44,609 nucleotides of DNA from CAZBDV01 sp964490765. GTDB lineage: Bacteria > Cloacimonadota > Cloacimonadia > Cloacimonadales > JAJBBL01. This document shows positions 6,275 through 15,900 of the stretch, in pieces. Every line of letters starts with the position of its first letter. Position 1 is the first letter of the stretch. The DNA is taken from assembly GCA_964490765.1 (NCBI GenBank), contig CAZBDV010000015.1, positions 1 through 44,609 on the forward strand. Direction: 5' to 3'. Under the pieces are notes generated by a model that was given only the letters and a program-made list of their open reading frames with translations, was not told where the DNA came from and ran no database searches. The translations under genes and the position numbers were made by a program.

Positions 6275-9247
6275 TCAAAGTTCCGGATCTATACTGAGAT
6301 AGTAGGTCGGCTTACCGGCTTTATCGAGGTCTGTACTCCAGGCGACATCGAACTTGAGCACGAATATCCCGAGATTGACTCGCGGCCCGAATCCGAAGCC
6401 GAGGACCAGATCGTCTAACCGGCCGTCCTCGAAGGCATTGAAATCACTGTTATCGTTCCAGGCTGCACCGATATCGGTAAAGATACTACCCCGTAACTGA
6501 TAGAGAGTCAGAGGTAGCGGGAATGACATCCTTAGCTGGTCGATGAAGGGGAACCTCAACTCCAGGCTGCCCATAACCTTCTTGTAACCTCTCGTCTCCT
6601 CGGTAAGGCCACGAATGTTGTTATACCCGTCGAGCCGGAAACTCTGGGGGCTTTCACCGGTACTTGCTCCGGCAAAGAAGCGGGTTACGAAGGAATAACG
6701 GCGGGCGAAGAGTGAATAGCTCCTCAGGTCTGTATGAGCGGTTAGATAGTTATGCCGCTCCCTGGCAAAGCTCTTATTGATCGCTACATAGCCACGCCAG
6801 CCACTCATAGGCCCGGTCGGGCCCCAGAGTATATTATCGTGTACCAGCCTGAGCTGGGGAGAATAGACGAAATCGGTCTCTTTCCCTATCCGGAACCAAT
6901 TACCGCTGTAAGGGTTCCACTGCTCGTAAAGCTCACTCCGCCGGTAGATAAGGTTTTCGAAATCGAGACGCCAGAAACGGTTAAAGGGGTAACGTATAAG
7001 CCCGTAAGCACCTGTATCTTTCTCCCTGACATTGACATAAATGTTATGCTGTGGGTAGTAATAGAGTAAGTCATCAGTGAGCTGATAGATACCAAAGCCG
7101 TAATCTATGCGGTGCGGCAGATAGAGATAGGTAAAGATGAAGTCCGATTCCTTCAGTTTGCCGTGTATGCCAACCTGAGCACTGATGGTATGGTCACCCA
7201 TCACATCACTCAGCCCGATCAGCACACTACCGACCGTCCCGTAAGTCGAAGAATAGGCCATACCACCCCAGAGCCGGTCGAGATGGAATCTAACCCTGTA
7301 GGGTTCTATCTCGGGCGGACTGGGCTCTTCCGGCCGGTCTTCCAGTGATGTCTCAGTACTTACCCGAAAGAACTCGGCACCGGAGCGCTCTACCTCACGG
7401 GGCCGTCTTACCCGTTCCACCTCTCTCTCACGCTGGCCATAGTAACGGTAGCGATAGAGCTGGAAGCGTTCGTGGAAATCATCTATTGGAGAGAACTCTT
7501 CCGGCAGGCGATATTCGTAGTATACGAGATTCTCGAGCGGGTGATTGGCAAGATAGATATCCCAGCCGTTATTATAAAAGGCGGAAAAGATGAGTTGATT
7601 CCCGTTATGGTCAAGGTCACCCTGGAATACGCCGTTCAGGGTCTGTGTTACCCTGGCTCTCTGCCCACTTTCGATATCGATAATATGGAAATTGGAGACC
7701 TTATCCTCTTCCGAGATGAAGAGGATTCTGTTACCTGCTGCATTCCAGAGTGGGGAGTGATTGCTGAAACTATCGTCGGTTACCTTATAGAACCTCTCCT
7801 GCTCCAGATTGTAATAGTAGATCTGGTCGGTCAGCCGGTTGAAGAGGTGTTCGTATCTATGCTCCTCTGTCTCTGTCCGTTCGGAGGAGAAGACGATCTT
7901 TGTCCCATCGGGTGACCAGCGGGGTTGATGGTCATAATAGATATCGGAGGTCAGTTGCCTGATCTCCCGGGTTGCGAAATCCATATAGTATATGTTATTC
8001 TTCATATTTCGCTGGCCGGAGAAGAGGATCCGTTCACCTCTGCTGTCGATATCGATCTCGTAAATGGCATCGAAGTCGTACATCTCGATCGATTCCAGGA
8101 CCTTGCCGTCTGTTGCGCTGGCAATGTAGATCACATCACCCGATTTTGTCTTGGAAACGAAAGCGAAGCGCTGGCTGTCGGGAAACCAGCTGATATTGGT
8201 ACGGAGAAAATGGAACTGCTCGAAACGGCCCGTAGATTCTCCCCGTATGAGCCGCTCATTTTCGAATATATCGAGTGTATGCCCGCGCCAGATGCTCATC
8301 CTTTCGTTACGGTTGGAGAAGTAGAGATACATCCGGCCATCAGGTGAGAAGCGAGGTGCATAGTTTAAATAGGAGCCATCCTTCTGCTGATCGGTTCTAC
8401 GTTCATAGGCTTCATAGGGAATATCGTGAGTCTGCAGATACGGGGTGTAATCACGCTTGAGCTGGTTACGCCATCTACTCTGCAATTCTTCGAAATCCAT
8501 CCCGAAAACCCTGTTCGTAGCAGCATCAGGGGTCCCGGAAGTCCGGAAAGCATAGAAATATCGCATCACCGTATCGCGGCCATAGGCCTCGTCCAGATAG
8601 GTCAGAAACGATTCGCCGAGCCGGTAGGCGTAATAGCCACCTACTGTCTCGAGTGGTTGCAGGTAGGAATTGAACACCATATCCATAACGAACATATTGT
8701 TGTAATTATCCTCGCCTCCGATAGAGAGATACTCCGGTAACCCTTCGGCAAACCAGAAGGGGAACGAGAGACGGGGTAGATTGAAATAGCGGGCTGCACT
8801 GAACTCGCTGTCCATAGCATTGATATATGCGTGGGTCAGTTCGTGGATCAGGACCTCTTCCAGCTTTTTGTAACTCCCATCGTAGGGAACCACCACCCGG
8901 TTATGGAGAGATTCGGTGAAACCACCAACCCCTTCAGAGAGGAGCTGGTAAATGATATTGGTAACCTGAAATTCACGGTGTGACTCGTAGAAGATTATCG
9001 GTATCCTCGAGTAGAGAGGTGTCTGAAAGGCATCCTGCAGGTAATAATAGGCCTCCTCTGCCATCAGGGCTGCAGTCTGGCCGAATTCATCCGCACCTTG
9101 CGGGAAATAGATGTCGAAATGGAGGGTCTTCATCATAGACCACTGGATCTTCTCGACCTGAACCTTATTCTTGCCGAATTGATAGCTCAACAGGGGGAGG
9201 GTTGCTACCAGCAGCAGCATTATCATCAGTATTATCTTTCTTACCAT
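6275..9247 (-). CDS. Fusion: gluzincin-like metallopeptidase, TolB-like propeller, Omp85-type outer-membrane barrel
   Basis: 990 residues. Signal peptide 1-21. A peptidase-like domain (about 30-250) carries HELTH (135-139) and WFAEGLPEY with the third zinc ligand E168. PD40/WD40-like propeller blades occupy about 255-600 (repeats of SPDGRMYLYFSNR and SPDGTKIVFSSER type). A charged Arg/Glu-rich linker spans about 600-650. The final third matches the surface-antigen (Omp85/BamA) barrel pattern, with RLDGYNNIRGL and GSLELRFPF followed by GSIFTDIGAAW. The expected location is the outer membrane, with the propeller and peptidase on one face; which face is not shown. The zinc motif is complete, so peptidase activity is possible. 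Substrate unknown. Confidence 0.8.
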   Translation of the reverse strand: MVRKIILMIMLLLVATLPLLSYQFGKNKVQVEKIQWSMMKTLHFDIYFPQGADEFGQTAALMAEEAYYYLQDAFQTPLYSRIPIIFYESHREFQVTNIIYQLLSEGVGGFTESLHNRVVVPYDGSYKKLEEVLIHELTHAYINAMDSEFSAARYFNLPRLSFPFWFAEGLPEYLSIGGEDNYNNMFVMDMVFNSYLQPLETVGGYYAYRLGESFLTYLDEAYGRDTVMRYFYAFRTSGTPDAATNRVFGMDFEELQSRWRNQLKRDYTPYLQTHDIPYEAYERRTDQQKDGSYLNYAPRFSPDGRMYLYFSNRNERMSIWRGHTLDIFENERLIRGESTGRFEQFHFLRTNISWFPDSQRFAFVSKTKSGDVIYIASATDGKVLESIEMYDFDAIYEIDIDSRGERILFSGQRNMKNNIYYMDFATREIRQLTSDIYYDHQPRWSPDGTKIVFSSERTETEEHRYEHLFNRLTDQIYYYNLEQERFYKVTDDSFSNHSPLWNAAGNRILFISEEDKVSNFHIIDIESGQRARVTQTLNGVFQGDLDHNGNQLIFSAFYNNGWDIYLANHPLENLVYYEYRLPEEFSPIDDFHERFQLYRYRYYGQREREVERVRRPREVERSGAEFFRVSTETSLEDRPEEPSPPEIEPYRVRFHLDRLWGGMAYSSTYGTVGSVLIGLSDVMGDHTISAQVGIHGKLKESDFIFTYLYLPHRIDYGFGIYQLTDDLLYYYPQHNIYVNVREKDTGAYGLIRYPFNRFWRLDFENLIYRRSELYEQWNPYSGNWFRIGKETDFVYSPQLRLVHDNILWGPTGPMSGWRGYVAINKSFARERHNYLTAHTDLRSYSLFARRYSFVTRFFAGASTGESPQSFRLDGYNNIRGLTEETRGYKKVMGSLELRFPFIDQLRMSFPLPLTLYQLRGSIFTDIGAAWNDNSDFNAFEDGRLDDLVLGFGFGPRVNLGIFVLKFDVAWSTDLDKAGKPTYYLSIDPEL

Positions 9248-9404
9248 TCTATTGTCCTTAATTTCTTCATAGTATTAAGTATAACGTAATTCTCTGCCGA
9301 TACTATCTTTTTTCCGCTCTCCGTATACGAGCCAATACCCTCCTGCTCTCCTTTCTGGTTTGTCTGCTCTGTTGGCCCATTATCCAGCTGATTGCCGCTC
9401 CGCC

Positions 9405-10313
9405 TTAAAACAGTTTGAACTGAAAATACCTGCGCGGATTCTCTCTTATATCGAATATCAGCGAATCGATCTCGGCTGAGGTTTTGAGCAGGTTTTCATA
9501 TAAATCCTTCTCGGTGATAAGATAGTGCAGCGTGCCCTCTTCCTGGCTGATTCTGGCAATAACCGGCTCTACCTCATCGAGAATGTTGTTGATCTTAACG
9601 AGCACCTCTTCCAGTTCCGAGACCGAACCGGATACGGTATGCATCGTCGTCTGGATCGTATCCCGCTCCTCTGAGAGTAGCGTGTTGATCTCCTGCGAGG
9701 TCTGGTGCAGGTTAGTCACTATCTCGTTAAGGTCGTCATAATTAGCGGAAAAGAACCTCTCCAGCATCTGCATCAACTGCCGTGAAGAGCTTATCGTCTC
9801 GAACAGGTCATCCAGCAGATCGCCCCTTGAGGAAACACTCTTGAGGACCCTATCGAGATCGGCCACTATATCGGAGAGCTTGGGAACGAGGCCTGCGAGG
9901 CTGGTGAGGTTACTACCTCTCGGAATATCGTCCGGCCCGAGCAGCTCGGCAGAGCTTCCGGGAATGATGTCTATCTGGCGATTTCCCATCAGATCAGCAT
10001 CTCTGATCAGAAATTCTGTGTCGGCTGGCAGGGGAAAGTCGAGCTCTACCAGTATATCGATTACTACACCCCGTTCTTTGATCGTGATAGTATCCACCCT
10101 TCCCTTTCTCACTCCGTGAAGGGTTACAGCACTCCCGGGCTCTATGTTACCCGCATTGCTGAAGCTGACCTGCATCCTGGTATATCTCGCCCGGCTCAAC
10201 AGGCCGCTCATCCAGCCGTAACCGAAAAAGAGTATCATCAATCCTACGATCGTAAGCAGCCCGACCCTGATATAGGTCTCCCGCTTATGCGGCTGATATT
10301 CCGTGTTTTTCAT
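9405..10313 (-). CDS. MCE-domain (MlaD-like) lipid-transfer protein
   Basis: 302 residues: short cytoplasmic N-terminus, one transmembrane helix (about 16-38), an MCE domain (about 43-125, with SAVTLHGVRKGRV and MGNRQIDIIPG), then a long helical/coiled-coil region (about 135-280). The layout is that of MlaD-type substrate-binding subunits of ABC systems that move phospholipids between membranes. The permease (MlaE) and ATPase (MlaF) usually encoded next to it are absent from the neighbouring positions. It lies between mnmG (128-base gap) and the barrel fusion (157-base gap). Confidence 0.85.
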   Translation of the reverse strand: MKNTEYQPHKRETYIRVGLLTIVGLMILFFGYGWMSGLLSRARYTRMQVSFSNAGNIEPGSAVTLHGVRKGRVDTITIKERGVVIDILVELDFPLPADTEFLIRDADLMGNRQIDIIPGSSAELLGPDDIPRGSNLTSLAGLVPKLSDIVADLDRVLKSVSSRGDLLDDLFETISSSRQLMQMLERFFSANYDDLNEIVTNLHQTSQEINTLLSEERDTIQTTMHTVSGSVSELEEVLVKINNILDEVEPVIARISQEEGTLHYLITEKDLYENLLKTSAEIDSLIFDIRENPRRYFQFKLF

Positions 10314-10441
10314 ATCTTCCTCATCTCACTTTTCGTTCTTCTTCTCCCGAAGATTAAGTTTTGATCCCGGCTATTGTTACAAGCTATTTTTTATCTGATA
10401 CTCCTGAATCTGGAGATTCTGTAACACGGGCCGGATTGTAG

Positions 10442-12280
10442 TCATAGTTCCTTATTCCGCTTTTTCAGATAGACCATCAGGGCAGTGATGTCGGTATAGT
10501 TCACACCCGATATGCGGGCTGCCTGGCCGATAGAGGCCGGTTTCATCCTCTTCAGCTTCTCCCTCGCCTCGTATGCTATTGTCTGGATATTCATAAAGTC
10601 AAGTTCTGAGGGGATGGGGTAGTTCTCAAAGTATTCGAATTTCCTGATATCCTCCTCCTGCCGCTTGAGATATCCCTTATATTTTACCTCTAATGTCAAA
10701 CGCTCCTGTAGTGCAGGGGTTACGTCGGAAGGGATCTCATAACCGAATCTTGCCAGGTCACGATATTCGATATCGGGACGGCGGAGGATATTGATCAAGC
10801 GGGTCGGTTCGCTCAGTTCGCTGCTCTTCGCCGTGTTACGGGTTTTCAGCTTTTCCAGCTCCCGTTCCTTGATCTCCTGCATCTTGAGGAAACGCTGCCA
10901 CCGTGTTTCTGATACCAGGCCTAATTTGTAGCCGATCGGCATCATACGCTCGTCAGCATTATCCTGGCGAAGTGAGAGGCGATATTCGGCACGAGAGGTG
11001 AACATCCGGTAAGGTTCCTCGGTCTCTTTCGTGACCAGGTCATCTATAAGAACACCAATATAGCTCCTGCTGCGGGCAAATGTCAGCACGTCCTGCCCAT
11101 CGAGAGCGAGAACGGCATTGATGCCGGCCACCATACCCTGAACGGCCGCCTCTTCATAACCGGAAGTGCCGTTGATCTGGCCTGCCAGATAGAGCCCCCT
11201 GATCCTGTGAGACTGCATAGCAGCGTCGATCTGGCCGGGCAGGACGTAATCGTACTCTATGGCGTAGCCGTAACGAATGACCTTTGCCTGCTCAAGGCCG
11301 GGTATCGAGGCAACTATTTTTTTCTGCACATCGGGTGGGAGGCTGGTGGAGATACCGTTGACGTAACCCTCATAAGTACGCAGGCCTTCCGGCTCAACGA
11401 AGATATGATGCTTTTCCCGCTCGGCAAAGCGGACGATCTTGTCCTCTATCGAAGGGCAGTAACGGGGGCCTCTCCCCTCTATATTGCCGCTGTAAAGAGC
11501 TGACCGTTCGAGATTATCACGGATCAGGCGGTGAGTCTCGGCGGTTGTCCAGGTCATATAGCAGCTTACTCGATTCTTTAACTCTATGTCACGGTAGAAA
11601 GAGAAACCCTGAGGTGGTTCGTCACCCGGCTGCTCAATGAGTTGTGAATAGTCCATCGTTCGAAGATCAATACGTGGCGGTGTCCCCGTCTTGAATCTAC
11701 CCAATTCCAGGCCGAGTTTCTGAAGTGACTCAGAAAGATTCAAAGCTGCTGGTTCTCCCGATCTGCCACCCGAATACGTATTCTTGCCGATATGTATCGC
11801 ACCACGCAGAAAGGTGCCACAGGAGACTATTACCTTCGGAGCATAATAGCTCTCTCCAATATTGGTCTTCACCCCGATTACTTCGTTCTCCTGAGTCAGT
11901 ATCTCATCAACTGTCGACTCCTTGATCTCCAGGCTGTCCTGCGCCTCTACCGCCTGTAACATCTCAATCGAATACTGCAGCCGGTCGTTCTGGCAGCGGG
12001 GTGCCCAGACTGCCGGGCCCTTCTTCTTGTTCAACATCCGGAACTGTATGCCGGTCAGGTCGGCTATCCTCGCCATCTCACCACCGAGGGCGTCGATCTC
12101 ACGAGCCATGTGCCCTTTGGCAGGGCCGCCGATCGATGGGTTGCAGGACATCCTGCCTATGCTCTCGTATTTGATGACAAATAGCAGGGTGCGAGCTCCC
12201 ATCCGGGCTGAAACTAAAGCTGCTTCCACACCTGCATGGCCGCCACCAACCACTATAACATCGTAATTGTATTTTGTCAT
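10442..12280 (-). CDS. mnmG: tRNA uridine-5-carboxymethylaminomethyl modification enzyme MnmG (GidA)
   Basis: FAD-dependent partner of MnmE that installs the cmnm group on wobble uridine of several tRNAs; cytoplasmic. The N-terminal FAD motif is GGGHAG (residues 12-17). Other family signatures are CNPSIGGPAKGH, GRFKTGTPPR and GLYLAGQINGTSGYEEAA, and the C-terminal helical MnmE-binding part is complete. I start at MTKYNYD (12278-12280), giving 612 residues, because AAGAAAGG lies just upstream on the minus strand. The frame continues open into the repeat block for another 131 codons, but that extension is translated repeat. MnmE is not in the window. Confidence 0.96.
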   Translation of the reverse strand: MTKYNYDVIVVGGGHAGVEAALVSARMGARTLLFVIKYESIGRMSCNPSIGGPAKGHMAREIDALGGEMARIADLTGIQFRMLNKKKGPAVWAPRCQNDRLQYSIEMLQAVEAQDSLEIKESTVDEILTQENEVIGVKTNIGESYYAPKVIVSCGTFLRGAIHIGKNTYSGGRSGEPAALNLSESLQKLGLELGRFKTGTPPRIDLRTMDYSQLIEQPGDEPPQGFSFYRDIELKNRVSCYMTWTTAETHRLIRDNLERSALYSGNIEGRGPRYCPSIEDKIVRFAEREKHHIFVEPEGLRTYEGYVNGISTSLPPDVQKKIVASIPGLEQAKVIRYGYAIEYDYVLPGQIDAAMQSHRIRGLYLAGQINGTSGYEEAAVQGMVAGINAVLALDGQDVLTFARSRSYIGVLIDDLVTKETEEPYRMFTSRAEYRLSLRQDNADERMMPIGYKLGLVSETRWQRFLKMQEIKERELEKLKTRNTAKSSELSEPTRLINILRRPDIEYRDLARFGYEIPSDVTPALQERLTLEVKYKGYLKRQEEDIRKFEYFENYPIPSELDFMNIQTIAYEAREKLKRMKPASIGQAARISGVNYTDITALMVYLKKRNKEL

Positions 12281-12318
12281 ATAACCTTTCTTACAGCTCT
12301 CCTGACTTGTCTGTCTAT

Positions 12319-12349
12319 AAATAACTTTACCCGAACTCTCCTGTGTCAA
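12319..12349 (-). promoter_or_regulatory. Putative promoter of mnmG
   Basis: On the minus strand TTGACA (plus 12344-12349) is followed after 18 bases by GTTATT (plus 12320-12325), about 40 bases before the start codon. The repeat block begins within about 10 bases upstream. Confidence 0.4.
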
Positions 12350-12383
12350 GATTTTTTGGATAACGGAGGGAGCGGAGCAAGGA

Positions 12384-12506
12384 GTGATGGGGTGATGGGG
12401 TGATGAAGTGACAAAGTAACAAGGTGACAAAGTAACAAGGTGACGGGGTGACGAAGTGACGGGGTGACAAAAAGTAGTGAGTTGTGAGTTGTGAGTTGTG
12501 AGATCC
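12384..12506 (+). repeat. Eleven octamers then four heptamers
   Basis: Octamers GTGATGGG, GTGATGAA, GTGACAAA, GTAACAAG, GTGACGGG and GTGACGAA fill 12384-12471. AA follows, then GTAGTGA plus three GTTGTGA units (12474-12501) and GATCC. Unit-to-unit changes are almost all purine transitions at fixed positions. Confidence 0.88.
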
Positions 12507-12551
12507 AGGGGAAGCATAGCAAGCATATAGGAGTAAAGCAAGGGGAGATTG

Positions 12552-12607
12552 GTGGCGAAGTGATGATGTGATGAAGTAATGGAGTAATGAAGAGATGGGG
12601 TGAAGAA
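12552..12607 (+). repeat. Second octamer array of block B
   Basis: Seven diverged octamers: GTGGCGAA, GTGATGAT, GTGATGAA, GTAATGGA, GTAATGAA, GAGATGGG, GTGAAGAA. Confidence 0.75.
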
Positions 12608-12625
12608 GAGAGGGAGAAGTGGTGA

Positions 12626-12800
12626 TTTTAATTCCGTTTGGGGTGGTGGGCGGGAATAGATAAAATCCAGCATTACAATTAACAGCGTTAATAAAACCGT
12701 ACGAGAAGGGGCTTCGAAGATACTGTCCGACGAGCGAAGCGAGGAGTTTATCGAGAGAAGCCCGTTCGAGCAGGTTTTTAGCTGTTACATTGTACGCTGG
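12626..12800 (+). repeat. 175-bp dispersed repeat, copy 2
   Basis: It matches 16948-17122 over the whole 175 bp with only one difference seen by eye (C or G in the word GCTGTTA-ATTGTACGCTGG). Its last third is also present at 1-57 and 182-208. Read on the minus strand it encodes the start of a spurious frame beginning MLDFIYSRPPPQ, which therefore appears twice in the window. Confidence 0.9.
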
Positions 12801-12813
12801 CAGTTTTTCTTTG

Positions 12814-12845
12814 CTACTTTCTTTTGGCTGTCCAAAAGAAAGTAG
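12814..12845. repeat. Perfect 14-bp hairpin
   Basis: CTACTTTCTTTTGG pairs with CCAAAAGAAAGTAG around the loop CTGT. Confidence 0.8.
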
Positions 12846-12881
12846 TTTAAGAAAAAGTTGTGAGAGCTTTTCTTTGTTTCG

Positions 12882-12903
12882 TTCTTTTGCCGGCGCAAAA
12901 GAA
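12882..12903. repeat. Perfect 9-bp hairpin
   Basis: TTCTTTTGC and GCAAAAGAA pair around CGGC. It shares the TTCTTTTG core with the other hairpins of the family. Confidence 0.7.
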
Positions 12904-12907
12904 AGAA

Positions 12908-12940
12908 TAAAAAAAAAGCCCGGGAATAAACCCCGGGCTC
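12908..12940 (-). terminator. Strong intrinsic terminator of the 1070-residue protein gene
   Basis: AGCCCGGG (12917-12924) and CCCGGGCT (12932-12939) form an 8-bp G/C-rich stem with a 7-base loop. It is followed on the minus strand by nine T residues, about 20 bases after the stop codon. Confidence 0.9.
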
Positions 12941-12960
12941 TTCATTATACTATGTTCTCT

Positions 12961-15900
12961 TTATTTCAAGAGCATCATCTTCTTGATCTCTTCAAATTCG
13001 TTATCAGTCTCCATACGGTAGAAGTAAACTCCTGATGCAGCAGGACGCCCGGATAGATCGGTTCCATCCCAGAGGACGGTATGATAACCAGCCTCATATT
13101 GACGGTCATTGAGCAGTGTCTGCATCGTCTGGCCGAGAACGTTATAGACGGTAATCGTTACCCTCATATCTTCTGCCAGGCTGAAACCGATACGGGTATC
13201 AGGATTGAACGGGTTGGGGAATGCACCAATAAGTTTCGTCTCCAGCGGTATCTCCGGTACTCCACCCTCTTCATCTTCACCTATGATCCTGATCGATACG
13301 GGACCGTGGAAGAATGTCGTCAGGTCGAGATCACCAATCTCCAGCCAGTAATAGTAAGTATTACCCGACTCTACCTCTTCATCGATAAATGTATAAGTCT
13401 GCTGCTGAGATGAGTTATTAGCCGTTATGAGCATCGGATTGATCCTGACCGCATCACCGAGCTGATTGAAATCGTTACGATAGACATTGTAACCGAGCAT
13501 GTTGATCTCTGTCTCGGTCACCCACTGTAACTCCACAACCTCATTGGCAATCAGAGACGCCGTAAACGATGAGAGCTCGACGGGGAGGGGTGGCTCTTCT
13601 TCATAATCGGTAATCTGAATGTTATCAACATTCCATCTTTTACCGCTATCACCACCAGTTTGTCTTATACGTATTCGCGCTTCACCGGGAATATTTGCTT
13701 CAGCTGTAAACAGAGTAAGTTCATCAACTCCGTCTAGATTTGTCTCATTGCCAATCTGTGTCCAATTCCTTGCATCTGTTGTGTATTCTACAACAAATAG
13801 AGGAGCTATTCCTGTTCTGTCTCCAGAGAAATTGGCTCTAGAATAATAGAAACTGATCTCACCTATACCGTTTCCCTTTAAGTCAAGCATCGTTATCGAG
13901 CCATAAGTGGTTCCATCATAAAGAATCCGAGCTGCACGATTACCAAATTTCATGTCTCCATCAGCTGTTCCAATTAAGGCCTGCGTCATATCCCAATCAA
14001 GTCCGCTGAGAGTAACTGTTCCTGGATCATAACTTGGTTTAGTTTCACCTTCACCTTCAAAATTAACGAAATACCCTGCTGGTAAAACCCATCCATCCAC
14101 AGGAATAATTAACGGATCTCCATATATGCCGTTATCATCAATGATACTAATAACTATACTACCAGAATAATAACCAATGTCAAGACCGGCTTTCATTCTA
14201 ACAAGTAGAGTAAAGATTATATCGCCATCAACTGGAATCACAATCTGTGAACTATATTCTGTACGTTCTTCATCATCTGGTAATTTTACTTCAAAAACAG
14301 AAGTATCTACATGTATAACGTCTACCGTTACAACCACGGGGGGCACGGGCTCTGGTAGAGGAAAGGTGGGGGGCGGACCGGTGGGGGGGGGAGGATCCCA
14401 TTTGGTTTCTATTTCACATTCTGTTGATTCTGAAGGACCAACATCTATAATATAACTTAATTCTCCCGTTAGATCGTCAGGATCGGCAGTTATCATAGAA
14501 ATAACTTCACCATCAACTTGAATGATAACTGACAAAGGATCATCAATTCCGTTATCAACAGTGATCTCAATCTCGTCAGAATAATAACCAACTGGACGGC
14601 CTTCTTTCATTCTAACAAGCAAATTAAAGGTTAGGTCACCCTCCACATTATCGATTGTAATACTTGAACCAAATTCTGTACGACCCTCTCCACTTTCTTC
14701 CTCTTTGGCTATTTCAAAATCCGATTCATCGATTAGTGTCACTGAACCGACAGTCGTATAGTTTCCATAAACATTCACAACTTCTATGACAGTCTCTACT
14801 GCTGCTGAAGGCCCTCCACCTAAAAAATATCTTAACGTTCCCGTTAGATCGGCAGGATCGGCAGTAATCATAGGAGTACTTGTTTCGAAGATATCGATTG
14901 AGAAATCTCTGAAGCGGGTACTTGCTCCACCACCTGTCATCTCTATCTTAATCTTGCCAGTAGCAATATCGTATGTATCAGTCAGATCAAGAATTTCCCC
15001 ATAAGTTACATAGTTCCCGGTTATTGCATATGAATCAACTAAGTCATAACTAGCCCCATCATCGGCAGATACCATGAGAGAAAGTGTCTGCCCCTGATCT
15101 CCGCCATAGGTTGTTGCATCAAAACTAATTTCCAGATAGTCATATTGAGTGAAATCGATGTCGGGTGATTCAATATAACTGCCTACCGTTATAAATCTGA
15201 AATAGGGATCTGTTGTTTCGTGTATTGCGTAATCATAAAGTTCAAATCCTTGAGCTAAAGCAATATCAAGATCATCCTGAGATCTGAAAGCATTGAAGTA
15301 CGGAATATCAAAGGGTTCAATTATATTACCACTTACAGCAACTGTAGTTGAAGTTGCTCCGCCTCCACCAATAATGGCTTCTCCTGTATAGTCGCCAAGC
15401 TCTAAACCTGCAACAAGCTGGACCCAGATATCAGTTGCTGTTCCATCGTATGCTGTTAATGTAATGTCGTTATCAAAGCCGCTAGTCTCATTGAGTGATA
15501 CCTGGAAGTTAGCCGGAGCTGTTACTGTGACATCAGTTCCATCGAGATTAGTACCTGATAATTCAAAGGATTGTGCATCAGATGGACCTTCGTCAAAAAC
15601 ATAAATCAAGCCAGAAAGCTCGTTAGGATTAGCATAAAGTACAGGATCTTCTGGTTGTTCGTAAGTGATGGAAACAGCATCGATCTGAATATGATCTCTT
15701 GCTGCATCAGTATTTATAACTGAAAAAATCACTTCAACATCGTCTTGAGCAGTACTATATTCAAAAGTCCATACTATTTCTGTCCACTCATCTGTGTCCA
15801 GTACCGTGTAATTAGAATAACTTGAATATCCTCCTGCACGATAAAAAGCATTTCTTATATCTCCTTTTCCTCTAGCATAATAGGTTATGGTATATTCAGT

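Larger units (their letters stand above)
12355..12905. repeat. Intergenic repeat block B
   Basis: Gene-free. It contains octamer and heptamer arrays (12384-12501), the connector ending in GAGTAAAGCA (12511-12540), a second octamer array (12552-12607), the 175-bp repeat (12626-12800) and two hairpins (12814-12845 and 12882-12903). It fills the space between the mnmG promoter and the terminator of the 1070-residue protein gene. Confidence 0.85.

Noticed and set aside
12281..12673. N-terminal extension of MnmG by 131 codons
   Set aside because: The extension is translated repeat; a good ribosome site and the family start both point to 12280.
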